The translations under genes were made by a program, and so were the position numbers. The notes below the pieces were generated by a model that saw nothing but the letters and a program-made list of their open reading frames with translations, did no database searches and was not told the origin of the DNA. Below are positions 1-8,700 of a DNA stretch of 16,325 nt, in pieces (position 1 is the first letter of the stretch; the number at the start of each line of letters is the position of its first letter). Source of the stretch: JBGAMH01 sp044222045 (GTDB lineage: Bacteria; Eisenbacteria; RBG-16-71-46); assembly GCA_044222045.1 (NCBI GenBank), contig JBGAOB010000083.1, positions 1 through 16,325 on the forward strand. Direction: 5' to 3'.

Positions 1-106
1 CGGCGAACAGCGTGCAGTGTGCGACCCGGCCGCGCACCGGCGCCGGCAGACGTCTTCCGTGTGATCCCGCGGTCGCGGGCCTCGGCCGGTCGCGCCGGGC
101 GCCCGG

Positions 107-125
107 GCCGGTGCACCGTGCCGGC
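107..125 (-). terminator. weak hairpin downstream of the ABC-F gene
   Basis: An imperfect hairpin (GCCGG, one bulged T, GCA / TGC, CGGC, three-base loop) lies five bases past the stop codon of the ABC-F gene when read on the minus strand. It has no following U-run, so it is only a possible terminator. The rest of positions 1-129 holds no gene I can recognise. Confidence 0.25.
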
Positions 126-129
126 CGGC

Positions 130-1941
130 TCACGCCTCGCCGGCGGTCATCGCCTCCAGCTCGAGCCAGCGCGCCCACGCGCGCTGGATCTCGTCCTCCA
201 GCGCGGCGAGCCGGTCGCGCGCGGCCGCCACTTCGTCACCACCTCGCGTGTAGAGGTCCGGCGAAGCGAGCCGCTCGAACAGCGCGTGCCGCTCGCCCTC
301 CAGCGCTTCGATGCGCGTGGGCAGCTCGGCCAGTTCGCGCTGCTCCTTGAAGCCGAGCTTGCGCGGCCTCGCCCCGGCGCCGGGCGTGGCGGCCTCGCGC
401 TCCGCGCGCGGGCGCGCGGCGCGCGGCGCCGCGGGTTCGGCCGGCGCGGGCCGCTGGCGCAACCAGTCCTGGTAGCCGCCCACGTACTCGCGCCACGTGC
501 CGCGGCCTTCGTACGCGAGCGTGGACGTGACCACGTTGTCGAGGAACGCGCGGTCGTGCGAGACCACGAGCAGCGTGCCCGTGAACTCCGCGAGCATCTC
601 CTCGAGCAGGTCGAGCGTCTCGAGGTCGAGATCGTTCGTGGGCTCGTCCAGCACGAGCAGGTTGCACGGACGCGACATCACGCGCGCCAGCTGCAGCCGC
701 TTGCGCTCGCCGCCGGACAGCCGGTGCACGGGGCCCTGGATCTGTTCCGGCGTGAACAGGAAATCCTGGAGATAGCCCACCACGTGACGGTCGACGCCGC
801 CCACGGTGATCGTCTCGCGCCCGTCGCCCACGTTGTCCGCGACGCTCCGGGACTCGTCGAGCGACTCGTGCAGCTGCTCGAACGACGCCACCTCCAGCCG
901 CGTGCCGTGCGTGACCGCGCCCTGCTGCGGGGGGAGCTGTCCCAGCAGCAGCGCGAGCAGCGTCGTCTTGCCGCAGCCGTTCGGGCCCAGCACCCCGATG
1001 CGGTCGCCGCGCAGGATCGTGGTGGTGAGCCCCTCCACGATCCGCTGCTCGCCCCACGACCAGCCGAGGTCCTCCACGCGCATCACCATGCGCCCCGAGC
1101 GCTCGCCCTCCTGCAACTGGCCCTTCACGCGCCCGGCCTCGTCGCGACGCGCGCGGCGCTCCAGCCGCAGCGCCTCCAGCGCGCGCACGCGCCCCTCGTT
1201 GCGCGTGCGCCGGGCCTTGATGCCGCGACGCAGCCACGCCTCCTCCTGCGCCAGCTTCTTGTCGAACGCGCGCGCCTGCTCGGCCTCCACGCGCCGCTCG
1301 TCGTCGCGCTGCTCCACGTAGGCGTCGTACGACGTGCGGTAGCTGCGCAGTGCGCCGCGGTCGAGGTCCAGGATGCGCGTGGCCGCGCGGCGCAGGAAGC
1401 CGCGGTCGTGCGTCACGAACACGAGCGCGCCGCGCCGCTTCAGCAGCGAGTCCTCGAGGTGCTCGATCGCCTCGACGTCCAGGTGGTTCGTGGGCTCGTC
1501 CAGCAGCAGCAGGTCGGGATCGCGCACGAGCGCCGCCGCCAGCAGCACGCGCCGCTTGGAGCCCGCGGACAGCGACTCGACGTCGGCGCCCAGGTCGAGT
1601 TTCAGGTCGCGCGCCGCCTGGTCGATGCGCGTCTCGATCTCCCACGCGCGGTCGCTGCTCGTGACGCCGCACGCGTGGTGCAGGTACGCGCCCACGCGCC
1701 CGGCCAGGTCCACGGGAACGTCCTGCTGGAGCCCGGCCACGCGCAGGCGCGGCTGGCGCACCACGTCGCCGGCGTCGGGCGCGAGCGTGCCCTCGAGCAC
1801 ACGCAGCAGCGTGGACTTGCCGGCGCCGTTGCGCCCGAGCAGCCCCAGCCGCTCGCCGTCCTCGATCTGCAGGTCCACGTGGTCGAGCAACGGCGGACCG
1901 GCGAACGTGAGCGACACGCCGTTCAGGCTGAGCAGGGGCAT
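130..1941 (-). CDS. uup: ABC-F family ATPase, Uup type
   Basis: A soluble, twin-ATPase ABC-F protein of 603 residues with no membrane segments; E. coli Uup has 635. Visible order: Walker A GRNGAGKST (residues 36-44), signature LSAGSKRRV (124-132), Walker B LLLLDEPTNHLD (144-155), H-loop VTHDR, then the inter-domain linker with RRGIKARRTRNEGRVRALEALR-type residues (about 238-258), which is a strong Uup hallmark. The second ATPase has Walker A GPNGCGKT (319-326), signature LSGGERKR (408-415), LLVLDEPTNDLD and VVSHDR. A basic C-terminal tail with RKLGFKEQRELAELP and a charged coiled coil is also typical of Uup. Family members act at the ribosome and affect stability of repeated DNA; the precise role here is inferred. 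The first signature reads LSAG rather than LSGG. The start is the ATG at 1941. It is transcribed divergently from yaeQ across about 110 bases. Confidence 0.92.
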   Translation of the reverse strand: MPLLSLNGVSLTFAGPPLLDHVDLQIEDGERLGLLGRNGAGKSTLLRVLEGTLAPDAGDVVRQPRLRVAGLQQDVPVDLAGRVGAYLHHACGVTSSDRAWEIETRIDQAARDLKLDLGADVESLSAGSKRRVLLAAALVRDPDLLLLDEPTNHLDVEAIEHLEDSLLKRRGALVFVTHDRGFLRRAATRILDLDRGALRSYRTSYDAYVEQRDDERRVEAEQARAFDKKLAQEEAWLRRGIKARRTRNEGRVRALEALRLERRARRDEAGRVKGQLQEGERSGRMVMRVEDLGWSWGEQRIVEGLTTTILRGDRIGVLGPNGCGKTTLLALLLGQLPPQQGAVTHGTRLEVASFEQLHESLDESRSVADNVGDGRETITVGGVDRHVVGYLQDFLFTPEQIQGPVHRLSGGERKRLQLARVMSRPCNLLVLDEPTNDLDLETLDLLEEMLAEFTGTLLVVSHDRAFLDNVVTSTLAYEGRGTWREYVGGYQDWLRQRPAPAEPAAPRAARPRAEREAATPGAGARPRKLGFKEQRELAELPTRIEALEGERHALFERLASPDLYTRGGDEVAAARDRLAALEDEIQRAWARWLELEAMTAGEA

Positions 1942-2038
1942 CGATCGGAACTCTCGGGTGGTCCGCGGCGGAGGGGCCCCACTGGGGGGCGAGGGCGCGC
2001 CACGCTACCATGCGCGCCCCGTTCACCGAACCCCTGCG

Positions 2039-2043
2039 AGGAG
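2039..2043 (+). promoter_or_regulatory. AGGAG ribosome binding site that points to a CTG start for yaeQ
   Basis: AGGAG sits eight bases before the CTG at 2052. It overlaps the alternative GTG at 2043, so it cannot serve that codon, and it lies downstream of the ATG at 2010. From the CTG the product begins (M)ALGAVIHAF, which is where YaeQ proteins normally begin (MAL/MALxATIY). Confidence 0.55.
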
Positions 2044-2051
2044 TGTGTCCC

Positions 2052-2589
2052 CTGGCCCTGGGCGCCGTGATCCACGCGTTCGCCGTGCAGCTCTCCCACG
2101 TGGACCGCGGCGTGTACGAAACGCTCGACCTGCGCGTGGCGCGGCACCCGTCCGAGAGCGAGGAGTACCTGTGCGCGCGCGTGCTCGCGTACGCGCTCGA
2201 ATACCGCGAGGGCCTGGCGTTCACGAAGGGGCTCGCCGACCCGGACCAGCCGGCGATCGAGGAGCGCGACCTGACCGGCGCGCTGCGCGCGTGGATCGAC
2301 ATCGGCACGCCCGACGCGGCGCGGCTGCATCGCGCGAGCAAGGCCGCGCCCCGCGTGGCCGTGTACACGCACCAGGACGCGCGCCGCTGGTGACTCGCTC
2401 GCGGACGCGCGCATCCACCGCGCGGCGGACCTCGAGCTGTTCGCGCTCGACCGCGCTCTCATCGCCACGCTGGTCGGGGCGCTCGAGCGCCGGATGGCGT
2501 TCGAGCTCACGGTCAGCGACGGCACGCTGTACCTGTCGATGGGCGGCGCGCTGCACGAGGGGACGCTCGCGAGCCACCGGCTGGCTTGA
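2052..2589 (+). CDS. yaeQ: YaeQ family protein, broken by one frameshift
   Basis: YaeQ is a small conserved bacterial protein with a PD-(D/E)XK nuclease-like fold; its molecular function is not settled. The first frame gives LSHVDRGVYETLDLRVARHPSE, AYALEYREGLAFTKGL and WIDIGTPDAARLHRAS, closely following the family, and then stops at 2391 just after VYTHQDARRW. The family continues here with a second Trp. Restoring two G bases (TGG TGG GAC) or removing the T at 2391 rejoins a second frame that runs LADARIHRAADLELFALD, then MAFELTVSDGTLYLSMGG, to TGA at 2587-2589, matching the family C-terminus. Total length is then about 179 residues, normal for YaeQ. An ATG at 2010 is in frame but would add 14 residues with no family counterpart. 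This is either a sequencing error or a recent pseudogene. Confidence 0.85.
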
Positions 2590-2683
2590 AGTCACGGGCG
2601 CAAGTCGGGGTGCGACAGCGCCCTGGACGATCGGGGCGGGCGCGACCGGGCGGCCGGGATGTCGGGCCGAGCGAGGGGGCTCG

Positions 2684-2755
2684 ACGCGGCACCCGGATTC
2701 GAACCGGGGAATAAGCGCTTTGCAGGCGCTCGCCTTACCACTTGGCTATGCCGCC
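2684..2755 (-). tRNA. tRNA-Cys (anticodon GCA)
   Basis: Read on the minus strand, the cloverleaf is complete: acceptor GGCGGCA, a D-arm with AGTGGTAA, anticodon stem AGCGC/GCGCT around the loop CTGCAAA (anticodon GCA), five-base variable region TATTC, T-arm CCCGG-TTCGAAT-CCGGG and 3' acceptor TGCCGCG. The discriminator is U73, as expected for cysteine tRNAs. CCA is not encoded. One oddity is that position 1 (G) faces G72, an unpaired first acceptor pair; the other six pairs are intact. Confidence 0.93.
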
Positions 2756-3058
2756 CCACCCGTTGCGGGGCGGTGAAGATAGCAGCGCCTCGCCCGACCG
2801 AACAAGCAGCCGCCCCGGTGCCGCTGCTCGCGAGCGCTCGCGCACACGCCGGCGCGCGTGCGCGAGCACGCCGCGCGCCTTCGCCCACGGGCGCCGACCG
2901 ACCTCGCCCGTGGCGCGACTCGCGACGCCGGTGCCTTACCGGAAACCCGCGCGCGGGTCGTGGCGTAGACGCCCCACACTCCACCGCTCCCCGCTCCCGC
3001 CGATCGCTCCCCCTTGCCCGGCCCGTCGCCCGGCGACGCACCGCGGAGGATTCGCCGC
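2756..3058. other. intergenic region with several inverted repeats
   Basis: No gene is visible between tRNA-Cys and the ABC ATPase. The segment holds the tRNA promoter candidate, a perfect 10-base palindrome GCTCGCGAGC (2826-2835), directly followed by a 10-base-pair inverted repeat GCTCGCGCAC (2836-2845) / GTGCGCGAGC (2858-2867), and a perfect 14-base palindrome ACCCGCGCGCGGGT (2945-2958). These could be operators for the ABC operon downstream or terminator-like structures, but GC-rich DNA makes such symmetry common. GGAGGA at 3045-3050 is the ribosome binding site of the ATPase gene. Confidence 0.5.
2776..2805 (-). promoter_or_regulatory. candidate promoter of the tRNA-Cys gene
   Basis: On the minus strand, TTGTTC (2805-2800), an 18-base spacer and TATCTT (2781-2776) resemble a housekeeping sigma-70 promoter. 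The -10 box ends 20 bases before the tRNA 5' end. This is one of few AT-rich patches nearby. Prediction from sequence only. Confidence 0.35.
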
Positions 3059-4016
3059 ATGCTCGAGATCCGCAGCCTCGTGAAGGTCTATCCCGGTCCG
3101 GTCACCGCGCTGAAGGGCGTCGACCTCGACGTGCCCGTGGGCATGTTCGGACTGCTCGGGCCGAACGGCGCGGGCAAGTCCACGTTCATGAAGATCCTCG
3201 CGGGCCTGCTCGAACCCACGTCGGGCACCGTGCTGCTCGACGGGCAGGACATCCTCGGCCGGCCCGAACGCGTCCGTTCCCGGCTCGGCTACCTGCCGCA
3301 GGAGTTCGGCTTCTATCCGCACCTCTCGGGCGAGCAGATGCTGCTGCACCTGCTGCGCCTGAAGGACGTGAGCGCCCCCGGCGGGCTCAAGGCGCTCGCG
3401 GGCGAACTGCTGGAGCGCGTGAACCTGTCGTTCGCCGCGAAGCGCCCGGTCCGATCGTACTCGGGCGGCATGCGCCAGCGGCTCGGCATCGCGCAGGCGA
3501 TCGCCGGCGACCCGCGGCTCGTGATCGTGGACGAACCCACCGCCGGGCTCGATCCCGAGGAGCGCCTGCGCTTTTACCACCTGCTCGCGGAGCTCGCCGA
3601 GAGCCGCATCGTGCTGCTGTCCACGCACATCGTGGAGGACGTCGCGGTGCTGTGCCCGCAGTTCGCCGTGATCCGCGGCGGGCAGCTGGTGGCGCGCACC
3701 ACGCCGCGCGCGGCGCGCGCCGCGCTGCACGGTGCGATCTGGGAACACGGTGCGGCCCGGCGACCTGCCGGCGCTGCGCGCCGAACGCCACGTGACGCAG
3801 GCCGTGCTCGTGGAAGGCCGGCACCGCGTGCGGGTGTACGAACCGGACGGCCGCGCGCCCGAGGGCTTCGAATCGGTCACGCCCACGCTCGAGGACGCCT
3901 ACCTGGTGCTCATGCGGACGGCGCTCGCGCTGCCGGCGGACGGCCCGGCCCGCGACGGCACGCACGCGTCGCGCGACGGCGTGGCGCCGGCGTCCCCGGC
4001 GGGAGCGCGGTCGTGA
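3059..4016 (+). CDS. ABC transporter ATP-binding protein (ABC-2 type), with a frameshift near 3750
   Basis: ATPase subunit powering the membrane protein encoded next. It starts at the ATG at 3059 behind GGAGGA eight bases upstream. Motifs: Walker A GPNGAGKS (residues 34-41), Q-loop YLPQEFGFYPHLS, signature YSGGMRQRLGIAQ, Walker B LVIVDEPTAGLD, H-loop LLSTHIVED. This is the type that pairs with ABC-2 permeases. After HGAIWE (about 3750) the frame must move: the next frame gives TVRPGDLPALRAERHVTQAVL, then SVTPTLEDAYLVLM, the usual C-terminal domain of this subfamily. Adding two bases (WERTV) or removing one repairs it, giving about 318 residues. The stop TGA at 4014-4016 overlaps the GTG start of the permease gene, a sign of translational coupling. 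Without the repair the first frame runs by chance straight into the permease frame. Confidence 0.88.
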
Positions 4017-4959
4017 GCGACGTGCGCCGCACGATGCCGGCCGAGCTCGAGACGCAGGCACTGCTCGACGCCACGCCGCGCGGCCCCGACCGCACGCGCG
4101 GAGCGGCGCGCGCGTTCGAGGTGTTCCGCCAGGAGTTCACGCACAACCTGCGTCGGCCGCTGTTCTGGGTGCTGATCGTGATCCTGGCGTTCTTCGCGTG
4201 GATGCTGTCGACGGGCGAGGCGTCGATCCGCTCCGGGGACGCGCGCGTGGGCGGCACGAAGGCCTGGATCACGTCCGAGTTCGCGATCGCCCAGCTGCTC
4301 ATCATGCTCGTGGGCATCCTCTACTCGTTCTTCGTCTCGGTGGGCGCCGGCATGTCGCTGATCCGCGACGGCGAGCTCAAGGTGGGCGAACTGCTGCACG
4401 CCACGCGCCTCACCGCGCGCGAGTACGTGTGGGGCAAGTTCTTCGCGCAACTCGCCAGCTTCGCCGGCGTACTGGGCGTGCACCTGCTGCTGATGGCGCT
4501 GTTCAACCACGTCGCGCCGCACGGCGAGAACCGCGATTCCATCGGGCCGTTCGCGCTCGCGCACTACCTGCGCCCGGCGCTGATCTTCGCGCTGCCGGCG
4601 CTGACGTGCCTCACGGGCGTGTCGTTCGCGGTGGGCGGCCTCGCGCGCAAGCCGGTGCTCGTGTTCGCGCTGCCGCTGGTGACCGTGCTGTTCGGCGCGT
4701 TCTTCCTGTGGAGCTGGTCGCCGGCGTGGCTGTCCCCGGCCGTCAACCGGCTGCTGCAGTTCGTGGACCTGACCGGCCTGCGGTGGATGAACGAGACGTG
4801 GCTCAACGTCGACAAGGGCGTGGACTGGTACAACCGGCGCCCGGTCGGCCTCGACACGCTCGTGATCGCGCAGCGCCTGCTGTGCGTGGCGCTGGGGCTG
4901 GCGTCGGTGGCGCTGATGGAGCGGCGCTTCGCGGCCACGCTGCGCGGCGCGGCGCGGGC
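4013..4959 (+). CDS. ABC-2 permease, N-terminal half of a permease/M1 peptidase fusion
   Basis: Integral membrane half-transporter that would work with the ATPase upstream. It starts at GTG 4013 within the GTGA overlap. About 316 residues are readable before the sequence becomes corrupted. After a soluble N-terminus with FEVFRQEFTHNLRRP there are six hydrophobic segments: FWVLIVILAFFAWML, a long segment around IAQLLIMLVGILYSFFV, FAGVLGVHLLLMALF, LIFALPALTCLTGVSFAV, VLVFALPLVTVLFGAFFLW and LLCVALGLASVAL. No stop codon occurs at the end of this unit. The frame passes into APASAATAAPTRH, the same peptide that precedes the second permease domain at about 6040. I therefore read 4013-4959 and 6028-8700 as one original gene of about 1,200 codons, an architecture known as ABC transporter permease/M1 family aminopeptidase. 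The substrate cannot be told from sequence. Confidence 0.8.
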
Positions 4960-6027
4960 CCGGCGCGCGCCGGCGTCCGCGGCGACGGCGGCGCCCACGC
5001 GGCACTGGCCCGCGCGCTGTCGGCGCTCGCGATGCGCTCGGGCACGCCCGGCCTCAGGCGCGGCGCGGTCGAGTGGCGCATCGAGTGGCAGGGTGAAATC
5101 CAGGGAAGCACCCGAGCTCTACCTGTTCGTGCCCATGATCCTGCTGCAGGTGTTCGGCTCCGTGGTGGACGGGCGCGTTCGACACGCCGCTGCTGAACAC
5201 GCCGGGCATCCTCGCGGTCAAGCAGATGAACACGCTGACGCTGCTCGTGTGCATGCTGATCCTGTTCTACACGGCGGAGTCGCTGCAGCGCGAGAAGAGC
5301 ACCCGCCTCGCGGCGATCCACTACGCCACGCCGCTGCGCACGGTGTCGCTGCTGCTGGGGCAAGTGCCTCGCGAACGCGTTCCTCGGCGTCGCCGTCGGT
5401 GCGACCACGCTGGTCGCTGCGCGATCGTGCTCGCCGTGCAGCACCGGTGCCCGTTCACGTCGGCCCGTTCGCGCGATGTGGGGCTGCTGCTGGCGCCACG
5501 TTCCTGCTGTGGACGCGGCGTTCGTGTGCAGCACCAACCGCGTAGGGGCCTGTTCGGCGCCCGGTGACCGGATTCTGCCAGATGCGCGGCGTTCGCGCTG
5601 GTGTGGGCGATCTCAACGTGCTGCTGGCGCCCACTGCTCGCACTGGGCCTGCGGCTTTCTTCGTGGCGGTCACGGTGCGCGTTCGTGTGCAGGAGGCGAG
5701 CGACGCGCCTCGTGCAGAACCTGTCGCGGGCCGCTCGTGCCGGCCCTCGCGCCGTTCGCGCTGGCGCCGGCGCTGTTCGGCGCTGGTGCACGACGGCCGC
5801 GGCGGTGGGCACAAGGCGACGCGCTTCTGCCAGATGCGCGGCAAGATCCCTGGCGGTACCGACGTGGACGTGACGTGGAACCGGCGGTCGATCCGCGCGG
5901 CACCTACACGCTCGTGGACGACGCTGCGGCGCGTGGCGACCGGCGGGCGATTCTCGTGCGCTGGACGATGTCCGGAGCGACCTCAGCGTGCTGCTGCGAG
6001 CTGGACGGCGGCGGCTGAGTCCGCGCT
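4960..6027 (+). pseudogene. corrupted tandem copy of the second permease domain and start of the peptidase region
   Basis: This 1.07 kb stretch imitates 6028-7232 but has no usable frame. Its first half (4960-5445) follows 6028-6517 almost base for base with scattered one- and two-base indels, for example GACGGGCG for GACGTGGGCG near 5168 and CTGGGGCAAG for CTGGGCAAG near 5356. The second half (5446-6027) is a compressed collage. Blocks such as TTCTGCCAGATGCGCGG occur twice (about 5573 and 5825) but only once in the parent (about 6675). A block matching about 6738 (GAGCGACCTCAGCGTGCTG) appears after a block matching about 7215. Stops and frame changes interrupt every frame. It may be a damaged tandem duplication, but a misassembly or a noisy read stitched into the contig fits better, because indels dominate and block order is not preserved. 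Confidence 0.8.
5117..5445 (+). repeat. direct repeat of 6187-6517
   Basis: This is the cleanest part of the tandem copy: 329 bases against 331, differing only by a few indels and substitutions. It encodes the first two membrane segments of the second permease domain (LYLFVPMILLQVFG, then LTLLVCMLILFYTAESLQREKS) until frame breaks intervene. The distance between the copies is about 1,070 bases. Confidence 0.9.
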
Positions 6028-6102
6028 CCGGCGCGCGCCGGCGCGTCCGCGGCGACGGCGGCGCCCACGCGGCACGAGCCCGCGCCGCTGTCGGCGCTCG
6101 CG

Positions 6103-8700
6103 ATGCGCTCGGGCACGCCCGGCCTGTGGCGCGGCGCGGTCGAGGTGGCACGCATCGAGTGGCAGGAACTGTGGAAGCACCCGGGGCTCTACCTGTTCGT
6201 GCCCATGATCCTGCTGCAGGTGTTCGGCTCCGTGGTGGACGTGGGCGCGTTCGACACGCCGCTGCTGAACACGCCGGGCATCCTCGCGGTCAAGCAGATG
6301 AACACGCTGACGCTGCTCGTGTGCATGCTGATCCTGTTCTACACGGCGGAGTCGCTGCAGCGCGAGAAGAGCACCGGCCTCGCGGCGATCCACTACGCCA
6401 CGCCGCTGCGCACGGTGTCGCTGCTGCTGGGCAAGTGCCTCGCGAACGCGTTCCTCGGCGTCGCCGTGGTGGCGACCACGCTGGTCGGCTGCGCGATCGT
6501 GCTCGCCGTGCAGCACCAGGTGCCGTTCCACGTCGGCCCGTTCGCGCTGGTGTGGGGGCTGCTGCTGGCGCCCACGTTCCTGCTGTGGACGGCGTTCGTG
6601 TGCGCGAGCTTCGCCGTCACGGGCAACCGCGTGGGGGCCTACACGCTCGGGCTCGGCGCCATGGCGGTGACCGGCTTCTGCCAGATGCGCGGCAAGATGA
6701 CGTGGGCGTTCAACTGGGACCTGTGGAGCTCCGTCGTGTGGAGCGACCTCAGCGTGCTGGAGCTGGACCGCCTCGCGCTCGTGCTGAACCGCCTGCTCGC
6801 ACTGGGCCTCACGGCTTTCTTCGTGGCGGTCACGGTGCGCGTGTTCGTGCGCCGGGAAGGCGACGCGACGCGCCTCGTGCAGAACCTGTCGCCGGGCCCG
6901 CTCGTGCGCGGCGCGGCCGGCCTCGCGCCGTTCGCGCTGGCGCCGCTCGCGCTGTTCGTGGCGCTCGTCTACCTGGTGCACGACGGCCGCGGCGGCAACG
7001 TGGAGCGCAAGGCGCAGCGCGACTACTGGAAGCGCAACGAGGCCACGTGGCGCGACGCGAAGCAGCCGTCCCTGGCGGCCGCCGACGTGGACGTGACGCT
7101 GGAACCGGCGGCCCACCGTGTGTCCACGCGCGGCACCTACACGCTCGTCAACCGCACGGACGACACGCTGCGGCGCGTGGCGCTCACCGGCGGGCGATTC
7201 TGGCGCGACGTGCGCTGGACGATGGACGGCGACTCCGCGAGGCCTGAGAACCGCTCGAACCTGTACGTGTTCACGCCGCGCGCCCCGCTCGCCCCCGGCG
7301 GCCGCGTGCGCATCGGCTACGCCTTCCACGGCCGGTTCCCCGGCGGCATCAGCCGCAACGGCGGCGGCGAGTCCGAGTTCGTGCTTCCCGCCGGCGCGGT
7401 GCTGACCGGCTTCAGCAACGTCGCGCTCGGGCCGTACATCGGCTGGCTGTCCACCGTGGGCGTGGAGAAGGACCGCAACGCGTCCGACCCGCGCGAGTAT
7501 CCGGAGGACTGGTGGCGCCGCAAGCAGCCCGGGCTCATGCCGATGTTCGACAGCTGGACCGACACGCGGATCCGCGTCACCGGCCCGGCCGCATACCAGC
7601 ACAACGCCACCGGCGCGCTCGTGAGCGAGAAGGTGGAACGCGGCCGGCGCATCACGGAGTGGCGCAGCGACGCGCCGGTGCGGGCGTTCAACGTGGTGCT
7701 CGGCCACTGGCAGGTGAAGCGTCGCGACGGCGTCGCCGTGTACTACGACGCCCGCCATCCCTACAACGTGAACGAGATGCTCGACGCGCTCGCGGCCGCG
7801 CGGCGCTGGTACGGCGAGTGGTTCGCGCCGTACCCGTGGCGCGAGCTGCGGCTGTCGGAGTTCCCGGGGCTGGCCACGTACGCGCAGGGTCCGCCCACGA
7901 ACATCACGTTCAGCGAGAACATCGGCTTCCTCACGAAGAGCGAGCCCAAGGCGAACGCCGCGTTCTGGATCACCGCGCACGAGGCCGCACACCAGTGGTG
8001 GCCGGGCATGGCGATGCCCGGCGAGGGCCCCGGCGGCAACGTGCTCTCGGAAGGCCTCGCGCACTTCTCCACGATCCTGCTGACCGAGCAGGTGCGCGGC
8101 GAGCAGCAGCGCATGGCGTTCTGCCGCCAGATCGAGGACCGCTACGCGAACTCGCGCCAGCGCGACTCGGAACGCCCGCTCAACCGGGTCGACGGCAACT
8201 TGCCGGGCGACAACCGCATCATCTACGACCGCGGCGGCTGGGTGTTCTGGATGCTCGCGCAGCAGATGGGCCGCGACGCGAGCCTGGCCGCGCACCGGGA
8301 CTACCTCGCGCGCTACCGCGACACCCAGGATCACCCGATGGTGGAGGACTACCTCGCGGTGCTGCGCGAGCACGCGCCCGACACCGCCGCGTTCGACGCC
8401 TACACGCGGCAGTGGATCCTCGGCACCGTGACGCCGCAGTACCAGCTCACCGAGGCGAACGTCGTGCGAGCGGGCGCGGGCTGGGACGTGCGCGCGCGCG
8501 TGAAGAACGTCGGCACCGGCACGGCGCGCGTCGAGATCGGCGCCACGCGCGGCGAGCGCTTCCCGGACAAGCGCACCCTTCCTGCGCTTGCCCTCGAGCG
8601 CGCTTCGCGTCGGCGGCGAGCGACGAGCGCTTCATCCCGGCCGACAGCGCGTTCGAGATGTTGTCCACCGACGGGAACGACCTGCACATCGCGATCCTCA
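6103..8700 (+). CDS. second ABC-2 permease domain fused to an M1-family metallopeptidase
   Basis: First half (to about 6990): ABC-2 permease domain with membrane segments LYLFVPMILLQVFG, LTLLVCMLILFYTAESL, FLGVAVVATTLVGCAIVLAV, LVWGLLLAPTFLLWTAFV, AYTLGLGAMAVTGFC, LLALGLTAFFVAVTVRVFV and FALAPLALFVALVYLV. Second half: M1 (gluzincin) peptidase, presumably outside the cytoplasm, with zinc site HEAAH (7978-7992; residues 626-630 from this start) and a third ligand Glu in LSEGLAHFS (8050-8052), plus TFSENIGFL before it. The spacing from second His to Glu is 19 residues, one more than in classical M1 enzymes. The first ATG, at 6103, has no ribosome binding site. Sensible coding extends upstream to about 6028, so this is probably the C-terminal three quarters of the gene starting at 4013. 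The frame breaks near 8575-8640: ERFPDKRTLP, then in other frames LPSSALRVGG and DERFIPADSAFEML. No credible stop is visible, so the end is approximate. The open frame continuing to 9897 is antisense to apbE and not real. Confidence 0.85.

Noticed and set aside
19..2070. Long plus-strand frame over the uup gene
   Set aside because: It is antisense to a clear ABC-F protein and contains only Arg/Ala/Val-rich sequence with no family features.
4198..5196. Alternative frame across the permease gene
   Set aside because: Arg/Ala-rich shadow of the permease with no hydrophobic segments; only its final few residues reflect the corrupted copy.
3014..5545. One long frame joining the ABC ATPase to the permease as a single 843-residue protein
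   Set aside because: The middle section is Arg/Ala/Gly-rich nonsense. The true ATPase C-terminus is in another frame ending at 4016 and the permease has its own GTG start at 4013; the join is an accident of the frameshift near 3750.
4960..6027. Independent paralogous permease gene
   Set aside because: No frame survives for more than about 100 codons, and the similarity to 6028-7232 is near-identity with scrambled order rather than the divergence expected of a paralogue.
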